DNA of 64,000 bases, from the NCBI GenBank assembly GCA_008360975.2, contig CM039210.1, forward strand, positions 5,520,293-5,584,292, read 5' to 3'. The DNA is from Lichenostomus cassidix. Taxonomy: Eukaryota > Chordata > Aves > Passeriformes > Meliphagidae. Each line of letters begins with the position of its first letter. The stretch's first letter is position 1. The notes under the pieces are model-generated. The model was given only the letters and a program-made list of their open reading frames with translations. It was not told where the DNA came from and ran no database searches. Shown piece by piece: positions 22,328 through 31,210 of the stretch. The translations under genes were made by a program, and so were the position numbers.

Positions 22328-22750
22328 TTGTTTAATTGCATTTGTGATTTTTGTAGTTTGTCATCAGAAAATAGGTTTTGGGTGACTGTCCTTATCACCC
22401 TCAATGTCATTGGTACCATACGAAGAGAGGAATCCTCAAACTTATCCTGGAAATTGATAAAAGGATTTGTGCCTATTTGGAATCTAATGGACCAAGGGAT
22501 ATGTGTCTCCCTCTCTGGTTCAGCATCAGAAGTGCCTAAATTTGCTATGATTAATCTAAATTTGTCTACCATTTCAGTTATAGTGCTTAACCAGGCTAAA
22601 GTGAATAACCACATGTAGGAGAGCCCAACCAACAGACGCTACCTACTTCCAAATGATGCAGAATGGGATCATTTGAGGGGATGCATTTGTTGTAACCTAA
22701 CGGAATACAACTGTCCTTGAAAAGATCAGGGAAATTGTTACTGGGCATAT
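22328..22750 (+). pseudogene. Possible env remnant before an LTR
   Basis: A 96-codon frame (22328-22618) has several Asn-X-Ser sites (NLS) and a hydrophobic start. After a stop come two Cys-containing segments (CICCNLTEYNC and NCYWAYN). The LTR piece at 22763 follows directly. Glycosylation sites, Cys spacing and position suggest the surface part of an envelope, but I do not recognise the family. Confidence 0.3.
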
Positions 22751-22762
22751 AACAGGTTTTGC

Positions 22763-22951
22763 TTGGGGAAAGAGAGAGGGAACTTGCGGCTGAGAATTAG
22801 GATAAAAAGGAGGCTGTATCCTCTATCAATTTGAGACACCCCATGGGAAATGCCCATGACCTCTCCCTTTATTCATGAATAAAGTAACAGGACTCCTCTG
22901 TCTCCTTTTTGGACATAAACCTCTGGTGTTTGTGGATTAATTTTCCTGACA
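22763..22951 (+). mobile_element. LTR fragment of the 292-568 family
   Basis: It matches the 3' two-thirds of the LTR at 292-568, from GGGGAAAGAGAG to CCTGACA, with the AATAAA near 22880. The 5' part is missing. Confidence 0.8.
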
Positions 22952-23289
22952 GCTAGCAGTCTAGGGAAGATCTCCAGGGAGTCTGGTAGGGAGGGTGTGT
23001 GGCCAGAGGGGCCTGTAAGGAGGGAGCTTTTGTTCATTTAACCCCTGTTCCCACGTGGAAGTTGTGGAGTGAGTGGGACTCCTCCCGTTGTAATTCACAC
23101 AGCCTGAAAACTACAGCTGTGCAGCTCAGCCTGTGGCTCAGAGGCTTGAGGTGCTGGTATGTCAGCTGTCAAGGCCAGTGGTTAGATAACCGGGGAGGGA
23201 GGTTTTTGCCTGCACGCTCTCTTTGCTTTCTTTGCAGTGAAACACAGGACTCCTTTAACATGAGCACCTCAGTATACCAGCACCTTAGT
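22952..23289. other. Unassigned stretch
   Basis: One weak 107-codon frame (22999-23322) without recognisable motifs. Nothing else is seen. Confidence 0.5.
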
Positions 23290-23975
23290 ATAAAGTATAG
23301 ATTAATAAAAGTTAAGTACTAGCTGCTATGCTTAACCACAATTGCTTCTGCAAGATAAAACTACTTTTGTATGTCAAAAGGGCCTAGCCCTAGAAGGGGG
23401 CTAAGAAGATAAGAGAGTAATGCGAGCTAATGCATCTGACTAACAGCCTTCTCTGCAAGACAAAGACCTAGCCCCCTGTGGGCTAAGCTATAAGGGAAAA
23501 GCAGGCTGGCTGTTGTAGGCAAAAGAAGCTAGTTTTAATGACGGAGTTGGCACAAAAGGGTAGAAAAATGCAATTTTTATATGTAATAGAAAATAGGAAC
23601 ATAATCAATACACAATTATAGATGAAGTATAGCTAATATAGCAACAAAGTGTGTAATAGTAAAATTGTGTGTATTAGCAAAATATGTGTGGGATGAATGT
23701 AGAGTGTGCCATGTTTGTAACCCTAAGATAAGGAAACTAAAAGTTACGTAAGAACCCACCCCTTAAGACTGTACCTTTGGATAAATGAACGAAACTAGGA
23801 CAGATGCTGAATTTGTAAACATATAAATAACCTTTGTAAGGTGAGCATGGAAGACATGCACATTGAGGTGTTAACCCCTGTATACTCCCCGCTGCCAGGC
23901 CAATAAAGGTGTGCTTTACTTTATAGTACCTTACTGTGAAGTAGATTCCTTTGAATCAGTAGTCTACTTCTTACA
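23290..23975 (+). mobile_element. LTR-like sequence
   Basis: It has a TATA box (CATATAAATAA, about 23820), CCAATAAAGGTG (about 23900) about 80 bases on, and an end at TTCTTACA (23975), the layout of a short-R LTR. The left edge is not defined and there is no second copy in the window. It is not the 5' LTR of ERV-Z, whose 3' LTR has a different sequence. Confidence 0.5.
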
Positions 23976-23985
23976 CAGGTAGATC

Positions 23986-24062
23986 AGGTTAAACGTATAG
24001 CTCACAGGTTAAGCATGTTGCTTGGGGAGTGAGAGTACAGGTTCGATTCCCGTATCGGACTC
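23986..24062 (+). ncRNA. tRNA-like sequence (pseudogene or SINE head)
   Basis: TAGCTCACAGGTTAAGC (about 23998) resembles an A box, and GGTTCGATTCC (about 24042) is a perfect B box with a 5-bp T stem (ACAGG/CCCGT, one mismatch) around TTCGATT. The acceptor and anticodon stems do not pair well. It could be a decayed tRNA gene or the head of a tRNA-derived SINE. Confidence 0.3.
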
Positions 24063-24319
24063 TGGGGCTGATAGCTCTTTTTCCGGTGTTTTTTTTTCCT
24101 GTTTATAAATAGAATGTGGGGCGTGTATCTTCCACCGAAAGCACGCAGATACCCTGTGATTCCCCATTAGATCTAATAATAAAACATTGGCAGTCACTGG
24201 CAGGGAGAAGAACACCTCATGCCACAGGAGATTTAACCAGATTTTGACACAAGTCTCACTAATTTAAAAATTAAGACTGGGAGGGGGTCATCCCCCTTGC
24301 TGCCACCAGTGCCACCTGC

Positions 24320-25352
24320 ATTGGTGGGGGTGGGGGACAGCAGGCTACCACCGCCAGCTGCTTGGAGGGCGGGGTGGGTTCATTGCTGCTGCTGACTGCC
24401 CCAAAGGCGGAGATGGGGGTGGGCCCATCACTGCCCCCTACGACATCAGGGGCAGAGGCAGGGGTGGGCTTGCCACTGCCTCCCAGTTGCCCAGAAGGCA
24501 GGAACAGGCAGAGATGGAGGCGGGCTTCCCACTGCCCCCGGGTCCTCCGTATCCCAACAACGGCTCCCTCCCCGCTACACGGCTAGCACCAGTGCTAAGG
24601 AGGTAGCAGCCTTAGATCAGCGTTTGGTCAATGCAACACCTAGTACCAGCGAAACAGCCCTGATTAAAAGCAAGCAGGAAGACTCTGATACAGAGAGCTC
24701 CTCCAAGGATGACACCGAGGCCAAAGCTAGAGCAGTCTCAGTGGCCGGTAGAAAAAGGGGAAAGGCAGACCGGGAGGCCATAGGGGCAGCCAGCCCAATA
24801 GCCAAATGCACAAGATCTAAGAAAGATGAAGCAGGAAAGGAAGACCCTGCCCTAGAAGCACTTCTGAAGCAGGCTGTTGGAAATAAAGGAATGGTTTATA
24901 TAAAAACACCATTCTCCCTCAGAGAACTGCAGCAGTGGAAAGACTTGGTTGGACAGTACAGAGACAATCCAGAGAAGGTAACTATGCATGGAGATATGGC
25001 TATCAAAGCACAAAACCCAGATTGGAGTGATCTGAATGTAATGCTAGATTAATTATTAGATAACACAGAAAAGGAGATGGTTAATAAGGCTTCTATATCT
25101 GCTATAGAGACTCAAATTACAGCTGGAAATCTTCAAGGACCAGTTTATGATATTTTCCTTTTAACTGACCCAGGGTGAGATCCCAATGTCCCAGAAAAAA
25201 TGGCAAAGTTAAAGCATTATTAAAAATAGGTGGTGCTTGGGTTGAAATGTGCCATTCTTAAAGCAGTGAATTGGTCCAAATTACACAAAGTTAGACAAGA
25301 CACAAATGAAACCCCTACAGACTTCCTGAATAGGCATAAAGAGGTAACACAG
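24320..25352 (+). pseudogene. gag: ERV-Z gag, 5' part (gammaretrovirus-like)
   Basis: A Gly/Pro-rich stretch with imperfect repeats (about 24330-24545) leads into an acidic and Lys-rich frame (24624-25052), then capsid (SLRELQQWKDLVGQYRDNP, VNWSKLHKVRQDTNETP, FLNRHKEVTQ). The last part is the end of a gammaretroviral capsid. Stops lie near 25052 and 25215. At 25352 the frame is cut by ERV-O and continues at 48471 (TQ then RLHENTQIW). No start codon or 5' LTR of this element is recognised to the left. Confidence 0.72.
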
Positions 25353-25862
25353 TGGGTTGAGGAGGGGTGGAACAGGCCTCTGCGTTTACCGAAAGTGTCT
25401 CTGAGGCTGTAGAAAGATCACTCCAGACAGCACTGCTCTAGTGCTGTACAGAAAGACCCTTCTCACACCCGAGCCGGTGTAAGGCACAGATTCTCACTCA
25501 CCCAGAGAGCTGGATAGCTCATGCGTTACCAGAGACAAAGAATCCAGAGGCTCAATCAGCTGGATGTTCCAGATGTTTATTCCAAAGGGTTCCAGGGTAA
25601 AAGAGGAAGAGGAGACTCCAGGTGTCCCTAGATATAGGGATCACCTGGGGTCAGGGGAGAGGAGGCGGAGGGAACACCACAACCAATGGGGAGAAGGGAT
25701 GGATGGAGTCAGGGGTTGGGTTACAGCCAGGGGGATTTACATGATTTGGGGAGGGACTTATCGTGTTACTTGGACTAGGATGTTTCCCACCAGTGAAACC
25801 CTGCTGTACTGGGACTACTTGGCTCCCCAGCAGTTCCCGAGGTGGTATCATCCACCACTACA
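25353..25862 (-). mobile_element. ERV-O 3' LTR (510 bp)
   Basis: On the minus strand it starts TGTAGTGGTGG at 25862 directly after a polypurine tract (GGAAGGGGGAGA, 25863-25874) and ends CCCA at 25353. It pairs with 47960-48470. The two are identical over about 420 bases and differ at about ten places, all within the 95 or so bases at the U5 end. The outer flanks (AACACAG left, CAGAGG right) fit a 6-bp ACACAG duplication that has lost three bases on one side. Confidence 0.92.
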
Positions 25863-26443
25863 TCTCCCCCTTCCTTATTTAAAGGAAAGGCCTCCCTTAC
25901 TTGCTTAGTTAAACACTTATTGAGGCAACCGAACAAGCTTAGAACAACGAAAATTATTAGGATCACACACAGTCCAGCCTTGACTAAGGATGTTGGCCAT
26001 CCTTGAAGTCCCCATTGTCCGAAAAGATCACCAATCCTGTCTTCTTCTTTTTCTGTCTTTAGTTCTTTGATTTGATCCTTTATTTTCTATATCGTCGCGT
26101 GGATGCTCTGGCTATGAGATGACAGGTTAAAGCAACACAGCCCCTCGAATTCTTCACAGCCATGTTCATGGGCCAATAAAAGAAAGTCGATGGCTGCTCT
26201 ATTTTGCAGTGTTGCATGCCTGGTGGTTTCTCCATCTTCAAGAAGTTGAGAGAGGGCACTCGAGGTTAGATTAGCATGCTTTCCGAGCCAGCACTCAGGG
26301 TGGCTAAGTTCACCTAAGGCTTTTGCTGCCGCTACTCCAGGCAGGAAAAATGATGCAGCAATCCTTTTAGACAATGACCAATTGATAACTTCGCTATCAC
26401 AATTTGGATCTAATTGTTGTATATTTCTTTTTTGGCGGGCCAA
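25863..26443 (-). pseudogene. env: ERV-O env, transmembrane subunit only
   Basis: The minus-strand frame from 26443 starts ARQKR, a furin-type site. A Cys-flanked internal fusion segment (RIAASFFLPGVAAAKALGEL) follows, then LQNRAAIDFLLLAHEHG and CEEFEGLCC, the CX6CC motif. A single TAG near 26089 precedes the membrane-proximal part (DLFGQWGLQGW) and the anchor (about 25955-25900, AGLCVILIIFVVLSLFGCL). The internal fusion peptide and CX6CC are those of alpharetrovirus-type envelopes. The surface subunit is missing: only about 200 bases separate this frame from integrase. Confidence 0.85.
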
Positions 26444-26645
26444 TCGAGTATGGTTTCTCCAATATAGAATTTGGGTTTTGTTGGGTGCCAGTACAGAAAG
26501 CCTGCTGAGAGTGCACAGCCCCCGCCCCTTTTTTTTTTCTCATAACATACGGGTAATAGGGTAGAAGGTTAGGGAAACACATGAGGGTAACAGATAAGGG
26601 ATTTGTGGGTTTGGGGAACTGCTTGAAGGCGGCACAAATAGCTGC

Positions 26646-27062
26646 TCACGTGACTGGTATCTTGCGCCGACATCTTCTCCAAGCAGCACTGGTTTCTTTG
26701 TCTGGGGTTTCTTTGTCAGTGTCTGGTGTGTCATCTTTCGTCTGCTCAGGAGCTGTCGCTGACGGTCGGAGGTAGGGCTTTACATATTTTCCTGGTATCC
26801 ACTTGGGTCCTGAAGGTGTGGAAACACAAGCATATCCCCTCCCCCATACAATTAGTGAAAAAGGGCCTGATATTTGATGGCTTTCTGGATCTTTGATTAA
26901 CACTGGCGGTTGTTCTTTTAATTTGGCTTGAGTCGAATTAGTAAAATGCCGGAACACAGGGGGGTCAGGCTCTTCAAACAAATTGTTTAAGAAATTTATT
27001 GTGAAAAGGGCTTTGCAGAGTCTCAAAATGGGAGAATTGAGTTCTGACCCTCCCTGCTGTTG
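26646..27062 (-). pseudogene. pol: ERV-O integrase, C-terminal part
   Basis: From 27062 downward the frame reads QQQGGSELNSPILRLCKALF, then VIKDPESH-type and LIVWGRGYACV and GPKWIPGKYVKPYL, the SH3-like C-terminal domain of class II integrases, followed by an acidic Thr-rich tail. The core lies on the far side of provirus A (34889-35468). The GTCTAG copies at 27063-27068 and 34883-34888 mark the break. Confidence 0.88.
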
Positions 27063-27068
27063 GTCTAG

Positions 27069-27459
27069 TGTGGAAAGCTGGCTTCTAGAGAAGGGACACG
27101 CAGATGTAGATAGATTGCTTCTTAACAATAGCCATATTCAGCCAACTATTAATTAGAGACCTGCGTCCAATCAGCGATCTAAGGTCACCACAACTTTCTG
27201 CAACATAGGAGTCGTGGGGGCCGTCAAGAATGCGTTAATTGGTAACAGATATGCAGAAATCAGGCACTATAGGTAAACATAGATACATGTTAAGGCAAGT
27301 AGCCAAACTTAGGGCATGGAAGTATATAACCAATAGTATTGTATGATTACAGAATATGCATGAGTTAGTTAACTACACTATAAAATTGTATGCTGTAAAT
27401 GAATAAACTGAAGCTTGTGGTAAATTCATATTGGATTGTCAAGCCTCCGTTTCTCGGCA
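27069..27459 (+). mobile_element. Provirus A 5' LTR (391 bp)
   Basis: TGTGGAAAGC...CTCGGCA. It differs from the 3' LTR (34492-34882) at only two positions, near the U5 end. A TATA-like GTATATAACC (about 27328) and AATAAACTG (about 27402) are present. GTCTAG (27063-27068) is the left target copy. Confidence 0.97.
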
Positions 27460-27461
27460 AA

Positions 27462-27480
27462 TGGTGACCCCCGACGTGAT
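27462..27480 (+). promoter_or_regulatory. Provirus A primer-binding site, tRNA-Trp-like
   Basis: TGGTGACCCCCGACGTGAT, two bases after the LTR. It matches the tryptophan-tRNA primer site of alpharetroviruses with one extra C in the C run. Confidence 0.85.
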
Positions 27481-27693
27481 ACGAACAAGGGTCCTGCTCC
27501 CCATCTGGCTGGACCTTTTGGGGAACAGCGTGGCTACGGCCGAGAATCCAGGCACCTGGCTCCGAATACCCCCGGAGGGTCAAAGCAGTGGGCGCACTGA
27601 TCAGATGACTGTATAGACAAGATCTGGACACTGCCGGACTTGCGAGGTGAATTTCGCATGCACCAGAGAGGAGAAGCAGCCGATAACCTCGAG

Positions 27694-27706
27694 GGGTCAA
27701 AGTAAG
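27694..27706 (+). promoter_or_regulatory. Candidate 5' splice site in provirus A leader
   Basis: TCAAAGTAAGTGC fits the splice donor consensus (AAGTAAGT). It lies in the leader upstream of gag, where a donor for the env message is expected. Confidence 0.5.
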
Positions 27707-27818
27707 TGCGCAGTTCCCTAAATCGGGATAGAGGCAAGCTGCTCTAGAGATATCATTATGCTTTTTAGAAAAGCATGGACTCAGTAAAAGCATTCTGTTA
27801 CAGTTTGCTTCGCTAATC

Positions 27819-28808
27819 GTGGTGGGACAAGCCTATGGATTTCTTACAAATCCTGTTACAGTATTCAACCTAAAAGAGTGGCTAAATTATGGAGCTGGTT
27901 TACTTCTGGAGAGTGATAAAATTGCAAAAAAGCTTGGCAAACCATGGAGTAAAGTCCTAGCTTGCTTACAACATCCTGCAGAGCTAGAACTAGCAAGGGT
28001 GGCGACACAGAAAATTGCGGTTGCAGAGAGCGGAGAGAAACTTGAGAGTTGCCGTGCTGCTTTTAACGTGCAAAAGACTTCGGCAGCCGCGGCGCAGCAG
28101 CCGGGGAAGCCCCCCCCGCCAGGGAGGAGGGGGAAGCGTGGCTCTCCCTCGCTGCCAGCGCCGGCGGAGGAAGGGCGCGCCGCGCCGCTGCCGGGAGCCG
28201 AGAATACAAAGTTACTCGATTCGATGAAAATCCTATTCCTGTCTCAATGTATCATAGAGCTTAGCAACTTTACAACGAAAAACATCTTAGCTGCTTTGTG
28301 TGAGAGAGTCACCGTTGAATTGCGTTGAACATGCAAAAACTCTGTCAGCTGTGGCGCCCCCCCCCACCAGGGGGCAGGGAGAATCGTAGCCCTCTATCGC
28401 TCCATTGCCGCACAAACAAACCGCGGAAAAAGAACGACAGTTTCTGCCAGATCAGAGCCACCACCCGCAAAGCCGAAACGCACCGTAATAGCAGAGAGAG
28501 CTCAGAGCAGCCGCGCCGCCCAGGAACAGCCCCGCCGCGCCATTCAGACTCTGCAACCCGAGAGCGAAACGGAAGTTACTCCAACCTCGGTTTCCTGTCA
28601 ACTGAAGCAGAAGGCGGAAGTCGCAGAAGGCACCCCGATGGGCGGTGCCGCTGGCTGTCCACGCCCCTTTCACCGCCTCCTGCTCACTGAAACCATCACC
28701 AACACCGAGACTGGGACTGCCCCGCTGCGAATGACGCCAGCAAACACTAACTGTGCCACGGAAGATTCTTTTCAAAGCTCCAAAAATCAATTCATAACTG
28801 TATTTTAA
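27819..28808 (+). pseudogene. gag: Provirus A gag, matrix and linker only
   Basis: One frame runs from about 27819 to a stop at 28806-28808 with an internal TGA at 28326. The first part (FNLKEWLNYGAGLLLESDKI) looks like a helical matrix domain. The rest is a Pro/Ala/Arg-rich linker, part of it very GC-rich (28080-28200). There is no capsid, major homology region, zinc knuckle or protease after it; AT-rich sequence follows instead. The start codon is uncertain, since ATGs upstream (27759, 27774) lead to early stops. The product could not form a particle by itself. Confidence 0.6.
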
Positions 28809-29439
28809 AGTACCCTGTTAATCAGTGCAACTAAGTTATGATTTAAACTTGTTTCCAGCTTTTACTAATGAGAACCCATTGTAACAACATAATTGTCCTG
28901 ATGAACCTTAGTTACTAAAACCTTAAAGAAAAGCTAAAATTCCTTGCTAAAGCAATTTTAAAAGTGTTTATCCTAAGTATATTTTAACAAAGTTAATTTT
29001 TGAACTATTTCCTCAAAGCATCATTCATCATTAGGTGCATATCTTAGCTTTTAAACCAACTCAGTGTTTTAAACAAATTCAGTAAACCCTTTTTAAAATA
29101 AAGTGAATATTAACTAAACAAAATATAAAGCTAGAGCCATTACCCTTAAATCCTTATATCAAAACATCAAATGATTTACAAAAATTATTAAATGCAATTA
29201 ACTGTGTAAAACTCACCCTAGGCTTTACCCCATGTAAGTTATTTGCAGAAACATCCAAAACTACCACACTAAATTTAAAGAAATATTTTTATTTATAAGT
29301 GTTGTTTGGGGCAGTTTTTATGTGTGTGTGAGTGTGTCTGTGTGTGTGGGTGTGACAGTGCTGTGACAAACATACTATAAATGTCGTTTGGCTTCTAAAG
29401 CATTTTTAAATTTGTGGACCAGGCCTATAAGTGAAATTA

Positions 29440-30420
29440 TACTGGATAATTTGGGCTACCTGTTGAGTGCCATTAAAATTAAGCTCAATTAATACCTTGA
29501 TAAGCTTACCTAAGACAAAAACTAAGCAGAGTCAAAAGAATAAAAGCACCACAAATTATATTAAATTTTAAATTTTGTTAAGTTCAAACACTATTAAAGT
29601 TAAATGAATTTAGATTTTATTACAGGTATATTATGTTGTCTGTTATTTGACATTTCATTAAGCTTAAATTCAATTAACACCAAGTTCAACTGTTACTCAA
29701 TATTTGTTGTTTTAAGTTCCATTAATTTTAAATTCTATTAAGTTTGAATTCAATTATAGTTAAGTTTCTTAAGTGTTGCTCAATTTACTATTTATTAATT
29801 TTTAAGTTCTAGTAATTTTATGTCCCATTAAGTTCTATTAAGATTGAGTTCTGTTCACTTCCAGTGGCATTAACTTTGAGTTTTGACAAGTTTGTTTTTG
29901 CTATGTTGTGTTCATTTGAAGAACACAAGTTTTTGCTGCCAAAGCCTTGAACAAAAACTGAATTTTGTTACAGTGTTGCCTAAAGATAGTGTTTGTGTGT
30001 ATGTGTGAATATTGCAGGCCTGCTGAAAGTGTTGTTTGCTTTTGAGTGTTTTAATGGGTAAATGAAACCTGTAACTGCTGAGAGTGTGGTTTTTGATTTT
30101 GAGAATTTTGATGTGTGAATGAAACCTAAGAGCAAAGTTCTACTGAATAGTTAAGTTACCTGTTAAATGCCTTTAGCTAAGCATAAATTCTGTTAAAATT
30201 AAGTATTATTAGATGTAAATTTTGATAAGTTTTAAATTCTGTTAAGGTTAAAATTCTGTTAAGTTTTAAATTCTGTTAGAGTTAAGTTCTTAAAGTGATA
30301 TCAACTTTGAATTTCATTGTGGTTAAGTTCTATTTGTTGGTTTTAAATCAAGTTTATTGAGATCAAGCTTTGTTCATTTTCAGTGATATTAATTTTAAGT
30401 TTTAAAATTGTTAGTTTATA
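29440..30420. repeat. Degenerate AT-rich tandem-like repeats
   Basis: Variants of TTAAGTTCTATTAA and TTAAATTCTGTTAAG recur many times at irregular 15-40 base spacing. At 30020-30130 a unit of about 57 bases (CTGCTGAAAGTGTTGTTTGC... ending AATGAAACCT) occurs twice in a row with about 75% identity. Confidence 0.7.
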
Positions 30421-30699
30421 TTGTTGTTCACAAAAGCCTTGCAGTTTCATCTTCCTTGGTTAAGGTCAGATGATAGGGTCCACTGTTTTCAAGTGTTTCA
30501 CCTCACCTTATATGATTATCTACCAGGGTGGTAACATGATAAAACACTCTCCTTATTGGTATTAATCAAAGCTTGTTTATAAGATGCTCTAAGAAAACCC
30601 TCCCAGTTAAGGCCTGGGGCTCTGGCCAAGCCTTAGTCCTGACTGGTTGGCAAATATGCCACCAAACCCAGGTGTTTCTGCACCAAAAATGTGATCGAG

Positions 30700-30996
30700 T
30701 CACCTTGACTCGCTGATTTGGACTTGTGAAAGCTGAGCCCTCTTCCAGGTAAACTTGGAATCCTTGCCCGGGAAAGGTTCTCCAAGCCCTGCCTGTGGAA
30801 TGAGGTTCCCCAGCAATTGCAGTCCCTGGGAGATAGCAGAGTAGTTAAATAATTGAGGATATATTTTCTTAAATAAGCTTATTGTTTCATTCCATGTATT
30901 GTTACACCTTTGTGTCATTTTCATCTTCTTATAGAAAGAAACACATCTTGCTAAAAACAAAATGGGGGGAGTATAACCCCTCAAGCAATTAGACAA
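30700..30996 (-). CDS. Unrecognised 98-codon ORF in the provirus A insert
   Basis: This minus-strand frame starts MSNCLRGYTP. It is mixed hydrophobic and basic, with one NET glycosylation-type site and no domain that I recognise. It lies opposite to the direction of provirus A and could be chance. Confidence 0.15.
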   Translation of the reverse strand: MSNCLRGYTPPILFLARCVSFYKKMKMTQRCNNTWNETISLFKKIYPQLFNYSAISQGLQLLGNLIPQAGLGEPFPGKDSKFTWKRAQLSQVQISESR

Positions 30997-31210
30997 TGCA
31001 ATACTTATGCTAAAATTTTATGTATAGAAAAATGTAATTTCGCTTTTTAGAACAGTTATTGTTACTGTACTGATGATTCTAGATGTGTTGTTAAGGTAAT
31101 TATGTGAATTCATCAACCTTAGCTTGCCTAATCTCTGTTGTTGTAGCATAGATTCCAGTGCAGCACAAAACAAATTTGTGGGTTACTCTAGCCAACTTGA
31201 CAGAGCAAAA

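Larger units (their letters stand above)
28809..31210. other. AT-rich, repeat-bearing segment replacing capsid to reverse transcriptase in provirus A
   Basis: About 2.4 kb lie between the gag linker and the point where reverse transcriptase homology starts (SMLPDEWFLLVVDLKDC). No retroviral motif is seen in either strand. It contains a GT-rich run (29320-29352), about 1 kb of TTAAGTTCTATTAA-like degenerate repeats (29440-30420) and a more balanced end (30420-31150). The two LTRs of this provirus are almost identical, so either the segment was in the element when it integrated or it was added very recently. Confidence 0.7.

Noticed and set aside
22328..22618. Considered as a host gene exon
   Set aside because: No splice-site pair or known domain. 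It sits directly before an LTR and has glycosylation sites, so an env remnant is more likely.
23290..23975. Considered as the 5' LTR of ERV-Z
   Set aside because: It does not align with the ERV-Z 3' LTR (54736-54774 plus 61919-62398), and no primer site follows it.
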